Shown in pieces: positions 47,190 to 54,619 of a stretch of DNA of 64,000 bases. Source of the stretch: JALYGJ01 sp964475245 (GTDB lineage Bacteria > Chloroflexota > Limnocylindria > Limnocylindrales > CSP1-4); contig CAYYVV010000003.1 of the NCBI GenBank assembly GCA_964475245.1, positions 1 to 64,000 of the forward strand, in the 5' to 3' direction. A program made the translations under genes and the position numbers. Every line of letters begins with the position of its first letter. Within the stretch, counting starts at the first letter, position 1. The notes under the pieces were generated by a model. The model did not search any database. It worked only from the letters and a program-made list of their open reading frames with translations, and was not told the origin of the DNA.

Positions 47190-47219
47190 GTCTAACTAAC
47201 GCTCGTTAGGTTGGTCAAC
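47190..47219 (-). promoter_or_regulatory. paa operon promoter (near-leaderless)
   Basis: On the minus strand, -35 TTGACC (47219-47214) and -10 TAGACT (47195-47190) are 18 bp apart. The ATG of the TetR gene begins only 12 nt after the -10, so the transcript would have almost no leader. The -35 lies within a few bases of the ppc stop codon. Confidence 0.65.
47197..47210. promoter_or_regulatory. PaaR-type operator
   Basis: CTAACGCTCGTTAG is a perfect palindromic half-site pair (CTAACG/CGTTAG, 2-bp centre). It matches in full the PaaR site consensus CNAACGNNCGTTNG described for the Thermus paa regulator. It lies exactly between the -35 and -10 of the paa promoter, where a bound repressor would block RNA polymerase. 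Confidence 0.75.
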
Positions 47220-49887
47220 CGGTGTTCTGAAGGCCGGCGGCTACGCCACTGACGGTCAGATGGACGAGGCGGAGCAGCTCCGCGCGCTGCGGATCGTCGT
47301 TGGGCAGCGCGCGCAGGCGGCCCAGGAGCAGCACCTGCAACTCTGAGAGCGAGTCGACGTACGGGTTGCGCAGATCGATCGAGCGCTGCAGCACGGGCAT
47401 GTTGTCGAGGAGCCGCGCGCGACCGGACACCGCGAGGATCTGCTCGACGGATACACGGAACTCGCGCTCGATGCTGTTCCAGATGTCGCGCGCGGCCGTG
47501 CCCGTCGCCAGCGACGCGTAGCGTGCCGCGACAGACAGATCGGCCTTGGCAAGGATCATCTCGGCCGTGTCGAGGACCGTGGCGAAAAACGGCCACTCGG
47601 CGTAGAGCCTGCGCAGTGCCTCGAGCCCGACCGTGCCGTGACGCGCCCGGAACGCGGCCAGCGCGGAGCCCGTGCCGAACCAGCCGGGCAGATTGACGCG
47701 CGCCTGTGACCAGGCGAAGACCCACGGGATCGCGCGCAGCGATTCGAGCCGCGGCTCCTCCCCTGCCGCGCTGCGCGCTGCCGGCCGCGAGCCGATCGCC
47801 AGCGCGGACAGCTCGGCGATCGGCGTCGCCTGGCGGAAGAAGTCCTCGAAGCCGGGCGTCTCCCAAACGAGGGCGCGGTAGGCGGAGCGCGCCGAGTCGG
47901 CCAGCTCGCTCATCGCGGCGTCGTCCTTCGGCGGCCGCGGCCGTCCGTGCGGCGCCGACGCCGCGAGCGTGGCGTACGTCAGCTGCTCGAGGTGGCGCAG
48001 CGCGATCTGCGGGTTGACGTAGCGGTCGGACATGACCTCGCCCTGCTCGGTCAGCTTGAGCCGCCCATCGACCGATCCCTCAGCCTGGGCGAGGACAGCC
48101 CGAGTCATCGGCCCGCCGCCACGGCCGATGGCGCCGCCTCGGCCGTGGAACAGCGTGAGCTCGATCTCGTGCCGCCGACAGACGTCCACCAGCGCCTGCT
48201 GCGCCTGGTAGAGCATCCACGCCGACGCCAGCGCACCCGACTCCTTGGTCGAATCGGAGTAGCCCAGCATCACCTCCTGGCGGTTTCCGCGCGACGCGAC
48301 ATGAGTTCGGTAAGCCCTGTCCGAGAGCATGTCATCGAGGATCTTCGCGGCCGTGGAAAGTGCGTCGGCAGACTCGAACAGGGGCACGACGTCGAGCGCC
48401 GGGATGACGTCGCCGCACGCTCGACGGGCGAGCTCGAGCACCGCCGCGACGTCCGCGGCCGAGTGCGTGAAGCTGATCACGTAGCGGTGGCTCGCCGCCT
48501 CGCCGTAGCGCGACTGGATCTCGGCGAGCGCCCGGAACGTCTCGAGCACGTCGCGCGCACTGACACCCGGCGCGACCGTCGTCTTGACCGAGGTCGCGGC
48601 GAGCGTCGCGGCGTGGACGGCGCTGTGCTGGCGCACCTCCAGCGACAGACCGTGGAAACCGAACGTCGCCAGCTGCCAGCGCAGATCCTGCAGCTCGCCG
48701 TCCACGACGCGCGCCAGGCCAAGGTCCTCGAGCGCTCTCGCGATCTCGTCGAGCTCGAGCGCGAGGTCCGACGCGTGCGCGTAGCCGCGCGGCTCGCCGA
48801 CGCGAGTGCGACGCAGGCGCTCGGCGATATACGTGAAGCGACGCCTGAACGGCTCCGTTGGGAAGCGGCGCTCCTCCTCTGCCGCGACCTGGGGCAGGTC
48901 GCGCACGTCCTTGCGCAGGCGTTGCCCGAGCGCCTCCGTCGCGTCCGTCCGAATCGTGACCGTCGTTGACAGCCGCCGACAAACCGCTTCGTACGCGCGC
49001 AGCACATGCTCGAACTGGACCGCCAGGGTCTGCCGTGTCACATCGGACGTGACACGCGGGTTGCCGTCGCGGTCGCCGCCGATCCACGAACCGAACGCCA
49101 GGTATGCGGGCACGGCGCTCGACTCGCCACTGCCGAGCGCCGTCGCCAGCGCGCGGTAGACGCGCGGCACGACGACGAACAGCGACTCGTCGAAGAGTGC
49201 CATCGCACTGCGCACCTCGTCGAGCGGCGTCGGCGCCGCGATGCGGATCGGCGCGATGTGCCACAGGATCGAGATCTGCTCGCGCAGCCGGCGCCGGATC
49301 TCACCGTCCTCGGCAGGCGTAAGGCGCGGATCGTCGAGCGCGTCGAGCAGGCGATAGACGCGGCGCAGCGCAACGAGCAGCGTGCGCCGCCGAGCCTCGG
49401 TCGGGTGCGCGGTCAGGACAGGCGCCACCGACAGGCGCTCGACCAGCTGCTCGAGCCACGGCCGCGACAGGCCGCGCCGACCGAGCTCGTCGACGGCAGC
49501 TGCGGGCGATTCGTCCACCGACTCCGCGGGCGATCGTCGCTCTCGGAGCCGAAGCTGGCGAACGCGCTGCTTCTCCTCGGCAAGGTTGGTCAGCTGGAAA
49601 TAGAGGCTGAAGGCGCGGATCAGAACCTCCGCGTCGTGCAGGCTGACGTCGGCGAGGTCGGCCGCCAGCCGTTCCCGGTCGGCGTCCGTGCCGCCGCGGC
49701 GGATGCCGATCGTGGCGCGGCGCACCTCCTCGACCATATCGAGCGCGGATTCGCCCTCCTGCTCGACAATGACCTGGCCGAGCAGCGCGCCGAGCAGCTT
49801 GACCTCGCGCGCCAGCGGGTCACGCACGCCGAACGTACCGACCCCACGCGGCTCCGCGCGCTGCGCGGCGTTCTGATTGCTGCTCAC
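47215..49887 (-). CDS. ppc: Phosphoenolpyruvate carboxylase
   Basis: 890 residues from the GTG at 49887; the much longer frame upstream runs antisense through the YciI and sigma genes. Catalytic motifs are intact: LTAHPTEARRRT (His for carboxylation), GGDRDGNPRVT, LGYSDSTKESG, FHGRGGAIGRGGGP (loop near the active site), FAWSQARVNLPGW and the C-terminal QNTG. It carboxylates PEP to oxaloacetate, an anaplerotic step. No phosphorylatable N-terminal Ser motif of plant type is seen, as usual in bacteria. It is followed after 36 nt by the paa operon on the same strand and is divergent from the YciI gene. Confidence 0.96.
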   Translation of the reverse strand: MSSNQNAAQRAEPRGVGTFGVRDPLAREVKLLGALLGQVIVEQEGESALDMVEEVRRATIGIRRGGTDADRERLAADLADVSLHDAEVLIRAFSLYFQLTNLAEEKQRVRQLRLRERRSPAESVDESPAAAVDELGRRGLSRPWLEQLVERLSVAPVLTAHPTEARRRTLLVALRRVYRLLDALDDPRLTPAEDGEIRRRLREQISILWHIAPIRIAAPTPLDEVRSAMALFDESLFVVVPRVYRALATALGSGESSAVPAYLAFGSWIGGDRDGNPRVTSDVTRQTLAVQFEHVLRAYEAVCRRLSTTVTIRTDATEALGQRLRKDVRDLPQVAAEEERRFPTEPFRRRFTYIAERLRRTRVGEPRGYAHASDLALELDEIARALEDLGLARVVDGELQDLRWQLATFGFHGLSLEVRQHSAVHAATLAATSVKTTVAPGVSARDVLETFRALAEIQSRYGEAASHRYVISFTHSAADVAAVLELARRACGDVIPALDVVPLFESADALSTAAKILDDMLSDRAYRTHVASRGNRQEVMLGYSDSTKESGALASAWMLYQAQQALVDVCRRHEIELTLFHGRGGAIGRGGGPMTRAVLAQAEGSVDGRLKLTEQGEVMSDRYVNPQIALRHLEQLTYATLAASAPHGRPRPPKDDAAMSELADSARSAYRALVWETPGFEDFFRQATPIAELSALAIGSRPAARSAAGEEPRLESLRAIPWVFAWSQARVNLPGWFGTGSALAAFRARHGTVGLEALRRLYAEWPFFATVLDTAEMILAKADLSVAARYASLATGTAARDIWNSIEREFRVSVEQILAVSGRARLLDNMPVLQRSIDLRNPYVDSLSELQVLLLGRLRALPNDDPQRAELLRLVHLTVSGVAAGLQNTG

Positions 49888-49992
49888 GCAGCGAAGCGTA
49901 GTGGCGAACGTGTCGAAATCTGCCCAGCGCGTTCGTTGTGTTGCTGACGGCGCCAGGATCGCCGAACATCGCCAACCTGAAGGAGGAATGTC

Positions 49993-50382
49993 ATGCGCTA
50001 CGCATTGCTCATCTATGTCGAGCCGTGGGAGACGACCGCGGAGCAGGACAACCAGGTCATGGAGGCGTACAACGCGTTCGGCCGTGACGCCATGGCGGCC
50101 GACGTCATGCGCGGCGGCGAGGCGCTGCACGAGGCAAAGACGGCCACCAGCGTGCGCGTCCGCGACGGCAAGACGCTCGTCACCGACGGCCCATTCGCCG
50201 AGACCAAGGAGGAGTTCGGCGGCTTCTACCTGATCGAGGCGCCCAACCTCGACGAGGCGATCAAGTGGGCGGCCAGGATCCCGGGCGCGGCGCGCGGCAC
50301 TGTCGAGGTTCGTCCGGTCGCCGACATGGCAGCGGCCCCGGACGGGACCAACCAGGCGCCGGCGGGCATAGCCGCTGGCTGA
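49993..50382 (+). CDS. YciI/DGPF-family protein
   Basis: 129 residues with a strong AAGGAGGA site before the ATG. YCII-related fold with the TDGPFAETKEEFGGFYLIEAPNLDEAIKWA segment that gives the DGPF name, followed by an Ala/Pro-rich tail. In many bacteria such proteins are encoded next to ECF42-type sigma factors with a TPR-like C-terminus, as here. The role of the pair is not well defined. The next coding frame begins before its stop codon. Confidence 0.92.
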   Translation: MRYALLIYVEPWETTAEQDNQVMEAYNAFGRDAMAADVMRGGEALHEAKTATSVRVRDGKTLVTDGPFAETKEEFGGFYLIEAPNLDEAIKWAARIPGAARGTVEVRPVADMAAAPDGTNQAPAGIAAG

Positions 50383-51667
50383 TCTCCCGATTCGGCGACA
50401 GGGCACCGGGCGCGACGGACCGGTCGCGTTCGATGCCGTCGACCGGATCTTCCGGCAGGAGTCGGGCCGCGTCATTGCCGGTCTGATCCGCGCCGTGGGC
50501 GACATCGACCTGGCCGAGGAATCGGTCCAGGACGCGTTCGTCAGCGCGCTCGAGCACTGGCCCAGCGAAGGGCTGCCGCCAAATCCCGGTGCGTGGATCG
50601 CGACGACGGCCCGGCGCAAGGCGATCGACCGCCTGCGCCGTGCGCGGAACCTGGCGCGCAAGGTGGAGGCGCTGGCCGCGCTCACGCCCGACTCTGGCGA
50701 CGGCATCGGAGACGCAACGATGGAAGCCGGCACCGCGATCGAGGACGACCGACTCCGCCTGATCTTCACCTGCTGCCACCCAGCGCTGGCGATCGACGCC
50801 CAGGTCGCGCTGACGCTGCGCCTGCTCGGCGGCCTGCGCACGCCCGAGATCGCCCGTGCGTTCCTGCTGCCAGAAGTGACGCTTGCCCAGCGCCTCGTCA
50901 GGGCCAAGAAGAAGATCCGCGACGCCGGCATCCCCTATGTCGTGCCGCCACGAGACGAGCTGCCCGCGCGGCTCGAATCTGTGCTGCGCGTCCTGTATCT
51001 CGTCTTCAACGAGGGCTATTCGGCGACGAGCGGCGCCACGATCGTGCGCCGCGAGCTGACGGGCGAGGCAATTCGGCTGGCGCGCGTCCTGAACGGGCTG
51101 CTGCCCGACGAGCCCGAGGCGCTCGGGTTGCTGGCCCTGCTGCTGTTGCACGATTCGCGGCGCGACGCGCGCCAGTCATCGACCGGCGAGCTGATCCTGC
51201 TGGCCGACCAGGACCGTTCGAGCTGGGATCGTGGACGCATCGACGAGGGGCTCGCCGTGCTCGATCGCGCCGCGTTCCTGGGCGTGCCCGGGCCGTACCA
51301 GCTCCAGGCCGCCATTGCCGCAGTCCACGCCCAGGCGGCGCGTCCCGAAGACACGGATTGGGCCCACATAGTGCTGCTCTACGACAGGCTGCTGTCGATC
51401 AACGACAGCCCGATCGTGGCTCTCAACCGGACCGTGGCGGTGTCGATGGCGCGCGGCCCGGCCGAGGCGCTCGCGATCATCGATGAGCTGCGCGACGGTG
51501 GCGGCCTCGACGGCTACTACCTGCTCCACTCGACGCGCGCCGAGCTGCTGCGCCGCCTCGGCCGGCGGGACGAGGCGGCCGTCGAGTACGCGCAGGCCGC
51601 CGCCCTGGCCACGAACGACGCGGAGCGGCAGTTCCTCGAGCGTCGGCGCGCCTCGCTCATCGACTGA
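50375..51667 (+). CDS. ECF42-type sigma factor with helical C-terminal extension
   Basis: The frame is open from 50372. The conserved region 2 helix (AVDRIFRQESGRVIAGLIRAVGDIDLAEESVQDAF) begins well before the first standard start, a GTG at 50495, which would truncate it. No ATG, GTG or TTG exists between 50372 and 50495; a CTG at 50375 overlapping the YciI stop is used here as the best guess. Region 4 is near residues 140-190 (LLGGLRTPEIARAFLLPEVTLAQRLVRAKKKI). The C-terminal 210 residues form TPR-like helices (YDRLLSINDSPIVALNRTVAVSMARGP, ELLRRLGRRDEAAVEYAQA), a hallmark of the ECF42 group that replaces an anti-sigma factor. Either a non-standard start, a frameshift or a sequence error is involved. 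Confidence 0.8.
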   Translation: MADLPIRRQGTGRDGPVAFDAVDRIFRQESGRVIAGLIRAVGDIDLAEESVQDAFVSALEHWPSEGLPPNPGAWIATTARRKAIDRLRRARNLARKVEALAALTPDSGDGIGDATMEAGTAIEDDRLRLIFTCCHPALAIDAQVALTLRLLGGLRTPEIARAFLLPEVTLAQRLVRAKKKIRDAGIPYVVPPRDELPARLESVLRVLYLVFNEGYSATSGATIVRRELTGEAIRLARVLNGLLPDEPEALGLLALLLLHDSRRDARQSSTGELILLADQDRSSWDRGRIDEGLAVLDRAAFLGVPGPYQLQAAIAAVHAQAARPEDTDWAHIVLLYDRLLSINDSPIVALNRTVAVSMARGPAEALAIIDELRDGGGLDGYYLLHSTRAELLRRLGRRDEAAVEYAQAAALATNDAERQFLERRRASLID

Positions 51668-51704
51668 CCCAGATTCGCCCTGTTGACGGGCCGCGCCCAG
51701 CGGT

Positions 51705-51733
51705 TTGACGGCCGATGCGTCGGCGCATAGGCT
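51705..51733 (+). promoter_or_regulatory. Promoter of the fluoride-riboswitch transcript
   Basis: -35 TTGACG (51705-51710), 17-bp spacer, -10 TAGGCT (51728-51733). Transcription would start near 51740, just before the riboswitch aptamer at 51744. The hexamers resemble those of the paa promoter (TTGACC, TAGACT), suggesting the same housekeeping sigma factor. Confidence 0.65.
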
Positions 51734-51740
51734 CAGCCGA

Positions 51741-51830
51741 ACCGGCGATGGTGTCCGCCGAGGCGTACAGCGTCTGAACCGCCCGCCCGGGCTGATGGCC
51801 CCTGAATTCGAGCTTCGGAGTCAGGGGCCT
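51741..51830 (+). promoter_or_regulatory. Fluoride riboswitch (crcB motif)
   Basis: The sequence shows the conserved elements of the fluoride aptamer in order: GGCGATGGTGTCCGCC (51744-51759; GGCG/CGCC stem with the GATG loop), an intervening stretch, AACCGCC (51777-51783), a GCCC/GGGC stem, and CTGATGGCCCCTGA (51792-51805). These match the crcB-motif consensus GGNGATGGNGTNCGCC ... AACCGC ... CTGATGGC. Fluoride binding in such RNAs stabilises a pseudoknot and usually turns gene expression on. The 3' part of the aptamer overlaps the terminator hairpin, giving an on-switch by anti-termination. The controlled gene is a CPA2-type antiporter, one of the non-CrcB gene classes reported with this riboswitch. 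Confidence 0.85.
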
Positions 51831-51836
51831 TTGTGT
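51797..51836 (+). terminator. Intrinsic terminator serving as riboswitch expression platform
   Basis: GGCCCCTGA (51797-51805) and TCAGGGGCC (51821-51829) form a perfect 9-bp stem with a 15-nt loop, followed by TTTGTGT. The upstream arm is part of the fluoride aptamer, so aptamer folding and terminator formation are mutually exclusive. Confidence 0.8.
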
Positions 51837-51858
51837 ACCCCGGAAAGGCGGGCATCAG

Positions 51859-53058
51859 ATGGCAATCGACAACACCTTCCTCATCGCGGCCGTGTGGATT
51901 GGACTGGCACTCCTGGCGTCCCTCGTGTCGATCCGGTTGGGCATCAGCGTCGCGTTGATCGAGATCCTCGTCGGCGTGCTGGCCGGCAATTTCGCCGGTC
52001 TGCAGAGCAACGATTGGATCGATTTCCTGGCCGCGTTCGGCGCCGTGCTGCTTACCTTTCTGGCAGGTGCCGAGATCGATCCCGGGTCGTTACGACGCCA
52101 CCTGCGCATCTCCCTGACGATTGGCGTCGCCTCGTTCGCGCTCCCATTCGCCGCCGCGTTCGGCTTTGCCTACCTGATCGCCGGATGGGACCTCCAGGCA
52201 GCCGAGATCGCTGGCGTGGCACTTTCCACGACGTCTGTCGCGGTCGTGTATGCGGTCATGATCGAGTCGGGACTATCTGAACAGGAGCTGGGAAAGACGA
52301 TCCTGGCGGCCTGCTTCGTAACCGATCTGGGCACGGTTGTCGCTCTCGGACTCCTGTTCGCGGACTTCAACACAACTCTGCTCGCATTCATTGCTGTGAC
52401 CGCAGTTGTGCTCGTTGCGCTGCCACGTGCGATCGGCTGGGTGCTTGGCCGGCTCGCGGGACGCGTGTCGGAACCAGAAGTGAAAATCCTGTTCCTGGTT
52501 CTCTTCGGTCTCGGTGGGTTCGCACAACTGGCGGGAAGTGAGGCGGTCCTCCCGGCCTACCTGGTGGGCCTTGCCGTCGCTGGCGCTTTCCTGCGCGATC
52601 GGGCCGTCATGCACCGCATCCGAGCAACAGCTTTCAGCCTGCTCACCCCGTTCTACTTCATCAAGGCGGGACTGTTGGTTTCCCTGCCAGCGGTCGTTGC
52701 GAGCGTCGGCCTGATCATCGCGCTGCTCGGGGTGAAGGTCGGCGCCAAGGTTGTCGGCGTGTGGCCCGTGGCGCGGGCGTTCCGCATGCCCGTGCGTGAG
52801 GCCAATTACACGACTCTCCTGATGTCGACGGGTCTGACGTTCGGGACGATATCGGCGCTCTACGGCTATACCAACGGCTATATCGATCAGGCGGCGTACA
52901 CCGTGCTGGTCACGGTCGTGATCTTGTCGGCCGTCGTGCCGACTCTCATCGCCACCACGTTTTTCGAACCGCGGGCATTGGGATCGGCCGGGCTGGAGGA
53001 TTTCGACGCAGCCGAGGAGATCGACGCCGGGCCGCTACGGCGGCCCGTGTCTCCATAG
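51859..53058 (+). CDS. CPA2-family cation:proton antiporter under fluoride control
   Basis: 399 residues with about 12 helices in the CPA2 (KefB/Na+-H+ exchanger) fold. Signatures include LLTFLAGAEIDP, AGVALSTTSVAVVYAVM (unwound helix) and ACFVTDLGTVVAL, in which the ion-binding pair is Thr-Asp instead of Asp-Asp. No TrkA-N domain follows; the C-terminus is a short acidic tail. The upstream fluoride riboswitch implies induction by fluoride, and the gene probably helps fluoride resistance, as a fluoride/proton or cation/proton antiporter. Canonical CrcB or Eric-F channels are not in the window. A truncated DUF190 frame follows 22 nt downstream. Confidence 0.9.
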   Translation: MAIDNTFLIAAVWIGLALLASLVSIRLGISVALIEILVGVLAGNFAGLQSNDWIDFLAAFGAVLLTFLAGAEIDPGSLRRHLRISLTIGVASFALPFAAAFGFAYLIAGWDLQAAEIAGVALSTTSVAVVYAVMIESGLSEQELGKTILAACFVTDLGTVVALGLLFADFNTTLLAFIAVTAVVLVALPRAIGWVLGRLAGRVSEPEVKILFLVLFGLGGFAQLAGSEAVLPAYLVGLAVAGAFLRDRAVMHRIRATAFSLLTPFYFIKAGLLVSLPAVVASVGLIIALLGVKVGAKVVGVWPVARAFRMPVREANYTTLLMSTGLTFGTISALYGYTNGYIDQAAYTVLVTVVILSAVVPTLIATTFFEPRALGSAGLEDFDAAEEIDAGPLRRPVSP

Positions 53059-53080
53059 CCAAGGCGTTGCCGGAACGAGC

Positions 53081-53248
53081 TTGTCCGCTGACCTGCCGAT
53101 CCTGATCGAGGCAGTCGAAAGCGAGGACAAGATCCGGAGCGTGGTGCTGCTCCTCGACGAGATGGTCGGCGACGGCCTGATCACGCTCGAGAAGGTCGAG
53201 CTCGTGGCCTATCGCGCTGAGCGGCCGGAGAGCGCTTCGGGCAGCTGA
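53081..53248 (+). pseudogene. Truncated DUF190 (COG1993) protein, C-terminal half
   Basis: A 55-codon frame, openable at TTG 53081, encodes SADLPILIEAVESEDKIRSV and GLITLEKVELVAYRAE. These match the C-terminal half of DUF190/COG1993, a PII-like small protein whose genes often neighbour fluoride-channel genes. The N-terminal half, with the usual glycine-rich ATVLRGIEGFG segment, is absent; its place is taken by the antiporter's 3' end. Either a decayed gene or a shortened functional protein. Its 3' end overlaps the convergent DCC-family gene by 40 nt. Confidence 0.6.
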
Positions 53249-53622
53249 CACGCTTTCAGGCCCAGCCGCCGACCGAGCCACTGCCGATTGGCGGCCACGA
53301 GCCGGTAGCTCATGTCGAACACGAGCATCGCACCGGGTAGCCGGGCTACGAACCCGACAACGCGCAGGGCCGGCACGCGCCGCGCGATCTCGACCGCTGC
53401 GCTTGCGCCGCTGAACCAGCGACCTGAAGCATCGACCGCGTGGAGCGACTCGGCCAACCTGGCGCGCGACGGCCGGCCCGCGACCTGGCTCGTCGCCAGT
53501 GGCTCGAAGCGCAGCAGGCGCCGCCTGTCGAGCCGTTCCAGGCCACGGGCCGTCGCCGTACAGATGCCGCAGTCGCTGTCGTACAGCACGAGCAGTGTTT
53601 TGCCAGTCAAACCGGTTACCAT
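53209..53622 (-). CDS. DCC-family thiol-disulfide oxidoreductase-like protein
   Basis: 137 residues from the ATG at 53622. The N-terminal LLVLYDSDCGICTATARGLERLD contains the DxDCxxC motif that defines the DCC family (DUF393), with Cys near positions 18 and 21. The rest (FEPLATSQVAGRP ... VDASGRWFSGASAAVEIARRVPALRVVGFVARLPG) follows the family pattern. DCC proteins have a thioredoxin-like fold; their substrates are unknown. It is divergent from a GbsR/MarR regulator with only 12 bp between start codons. Confidence 0.88.
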   Translation of the reverse strand: MVTGLTGKTLLVLYDSDCGICTATARGLERLDRRRLLRFEPLATSQVAGRPSRARLAESLHAVDASGRWFSGASAAVEIARRVPALRVVGFVARLPGAMLVFDMSYRLVAANRQWLGRRLGLKACQLPEALSGRSAR

Positions 53623-53634
53623 CAGGTATTGACT

Positions 53635-54378
53635 ATGAACTCGAACGCAGCGGACGTCAAAGGCACCACCGCGAGCGGCGCCGGCATCGATGACATCGAG
53701 GCCATTCGGCGGCGATTCGCCGAGGCGTGGAGCCAGATGGGCGCGTCGTGGGGCATCGCGCCGTCGACCGCGGCCGTGCAGGGCTACCTGCTCGCTCATG
53801 GCGGCCCGGTCACGGACGCCGAGCTGCAGCAGGCCCTGGGTCTCAGTCACCGAGCGATCAGGGTCGCCCTGGCAAGCTGCCTCGAGTGGGGCATCGTCCG
53901 CCGTGCCGAGGAGCCGCGCCGGAGCGGCAGGCGCGGCCCGGCGGGCCGCGCCTGGATTGCCCTCGATGACCACTGGGAGTGGTTCCGGCGCGTGATCGAG
54001 GGCCGCAAGGAGCGTGAAGGCGACCCCGTCATCGCCATCCTCGAGGAGTGCCTGGTCGAGCTCCGACAGGCAGCGCAGGACCCGGCCGCCGAGCGGCTCG
54101 AGGGCAGGCTGGAGTCGCTGCTCGTCTTCGTGCGCGAGTTCGACCATGCCCTGTCGGGCGTCCTGCGCGCCGACACCACCGCACTGCGCAACCTTTTCGA
54201 CGTGCTCGCACAACTCCCGTCGGAAGACCTCGATCGGCTCCTTGGGCTGCTCGCGACCGTTCCGCCCGAGGAGCTCACACGCGCCATGGCCCAGGTCAGC
54301 AGGATGTCGCCGGGGTCCGTCCGTCGGCTGCTGACGCTCGCCGGCAGCCCGACCATCGGTCGCCTGCTGCGAAGGTGA
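53635..54378 (+). CDS. GbsR/MarR-family transcriptional regulator
   Basis: 247 residues from the ATG at 53635. Winged-helix region in residues 20-110: AAVQGYLLAHGGPVTDAELQQALGLSHRAIRVALASCLEWGIVRRA, then the wing GRRGPAGRAW. A helical C-terminal part (WFRRVIEGRKERE onward) is typical of GbsR-like proteins, but the last 90 residues are longer and Leu-rich. GbsR members sense osmolytes or small molecules. It probably controls the divergent DCC gene and itself, since the shared promoter region must lie within the two coding sequences. Confidence 0.8.
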   Translation: MNSNAADVKGTTASGAGIDDIEAIRRRFAEAWSQMGASWGIAPSTAAVQGYLLAHGGPVTDAELQQALGLSHRAIRVALASCLEWGIVRRAEEPRRSGRRGPAGRAWIALDDHWEWFRRVIEGRKEREGDPVIAILEECLVELRQAAQDPAAERLEGRLESLLVFVREFDHALSGVLRADTTALRNLFDVLAQLPSEDLDRLLGLLATVPPEELTRAMAQVSRMSPGSVRRLLTLAGSPTIGRLLRR

Positions 54379-54480
54379 CAACCCGCCGGAGCGGCGCATC
54401 ATTCGCGCTTGTCGGGTCGTGGGTGGTTAGGTGGCAAGCCGTTCGCAAAGGGTGCTGGCGGTCAACGCAATGCAGTGCCA

Positions 54481-54544
54481 GGCGCAGCCGAAAGTCGTCC
54501 CAATGCGGGGGTCAGGGGTTAGGCTGCGCCGGGCGTTGGGACGA
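54481..54544 (+). promoter_or_regulatory. Candidate structured leader: interleaved inverted repeats (ABA'B')
   Basis: Four perfect 9-mers occur in the order A GGCGCAGCC (54481-54489), B TCGTCCCAA (54495-54503), A' GGCTGCGCC (54522-54530), B' TTGGGACGA (54536-54544). A pairs with A' and B with B', which is either a pseudoknot or two mutually exclusive hairpins. A further short stem (CTGGC/GCCAG) lies just upstream. The element begins about 140 nt before the start at 54620. No known riboswitch family could be matched. Confidence 0.5.
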
Positions 54545-54619
54545 ATGGGTGGACCGTGGAGAGGACTTCCGGCGCCCACCGTCCGCGTCAGTGTCTGGTC
54601 ACCATAAGGGTGCTGTGAA

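Noticed and set aside
49888..50931. Extension of the PEP carboxylase frame upstream to 50931
   Set aside because: It runs antisense through the YciI and sigma genes; family length and the GTG at 49887 fit the shorter form.
54481..54544. HDV-like or twister ribozyme
   Set aside because: The ABA'B' order resembles HDV P1/P2, but there is no room for P4 between A' and B' and no catalytic core sequence is visible.
54421..54600. c-di-GMP, c-di-AMP or cobalamin riboswitch before the surface-protein gene
   Set aside because: The conserved core sequences of these classes could not be found in the leader.
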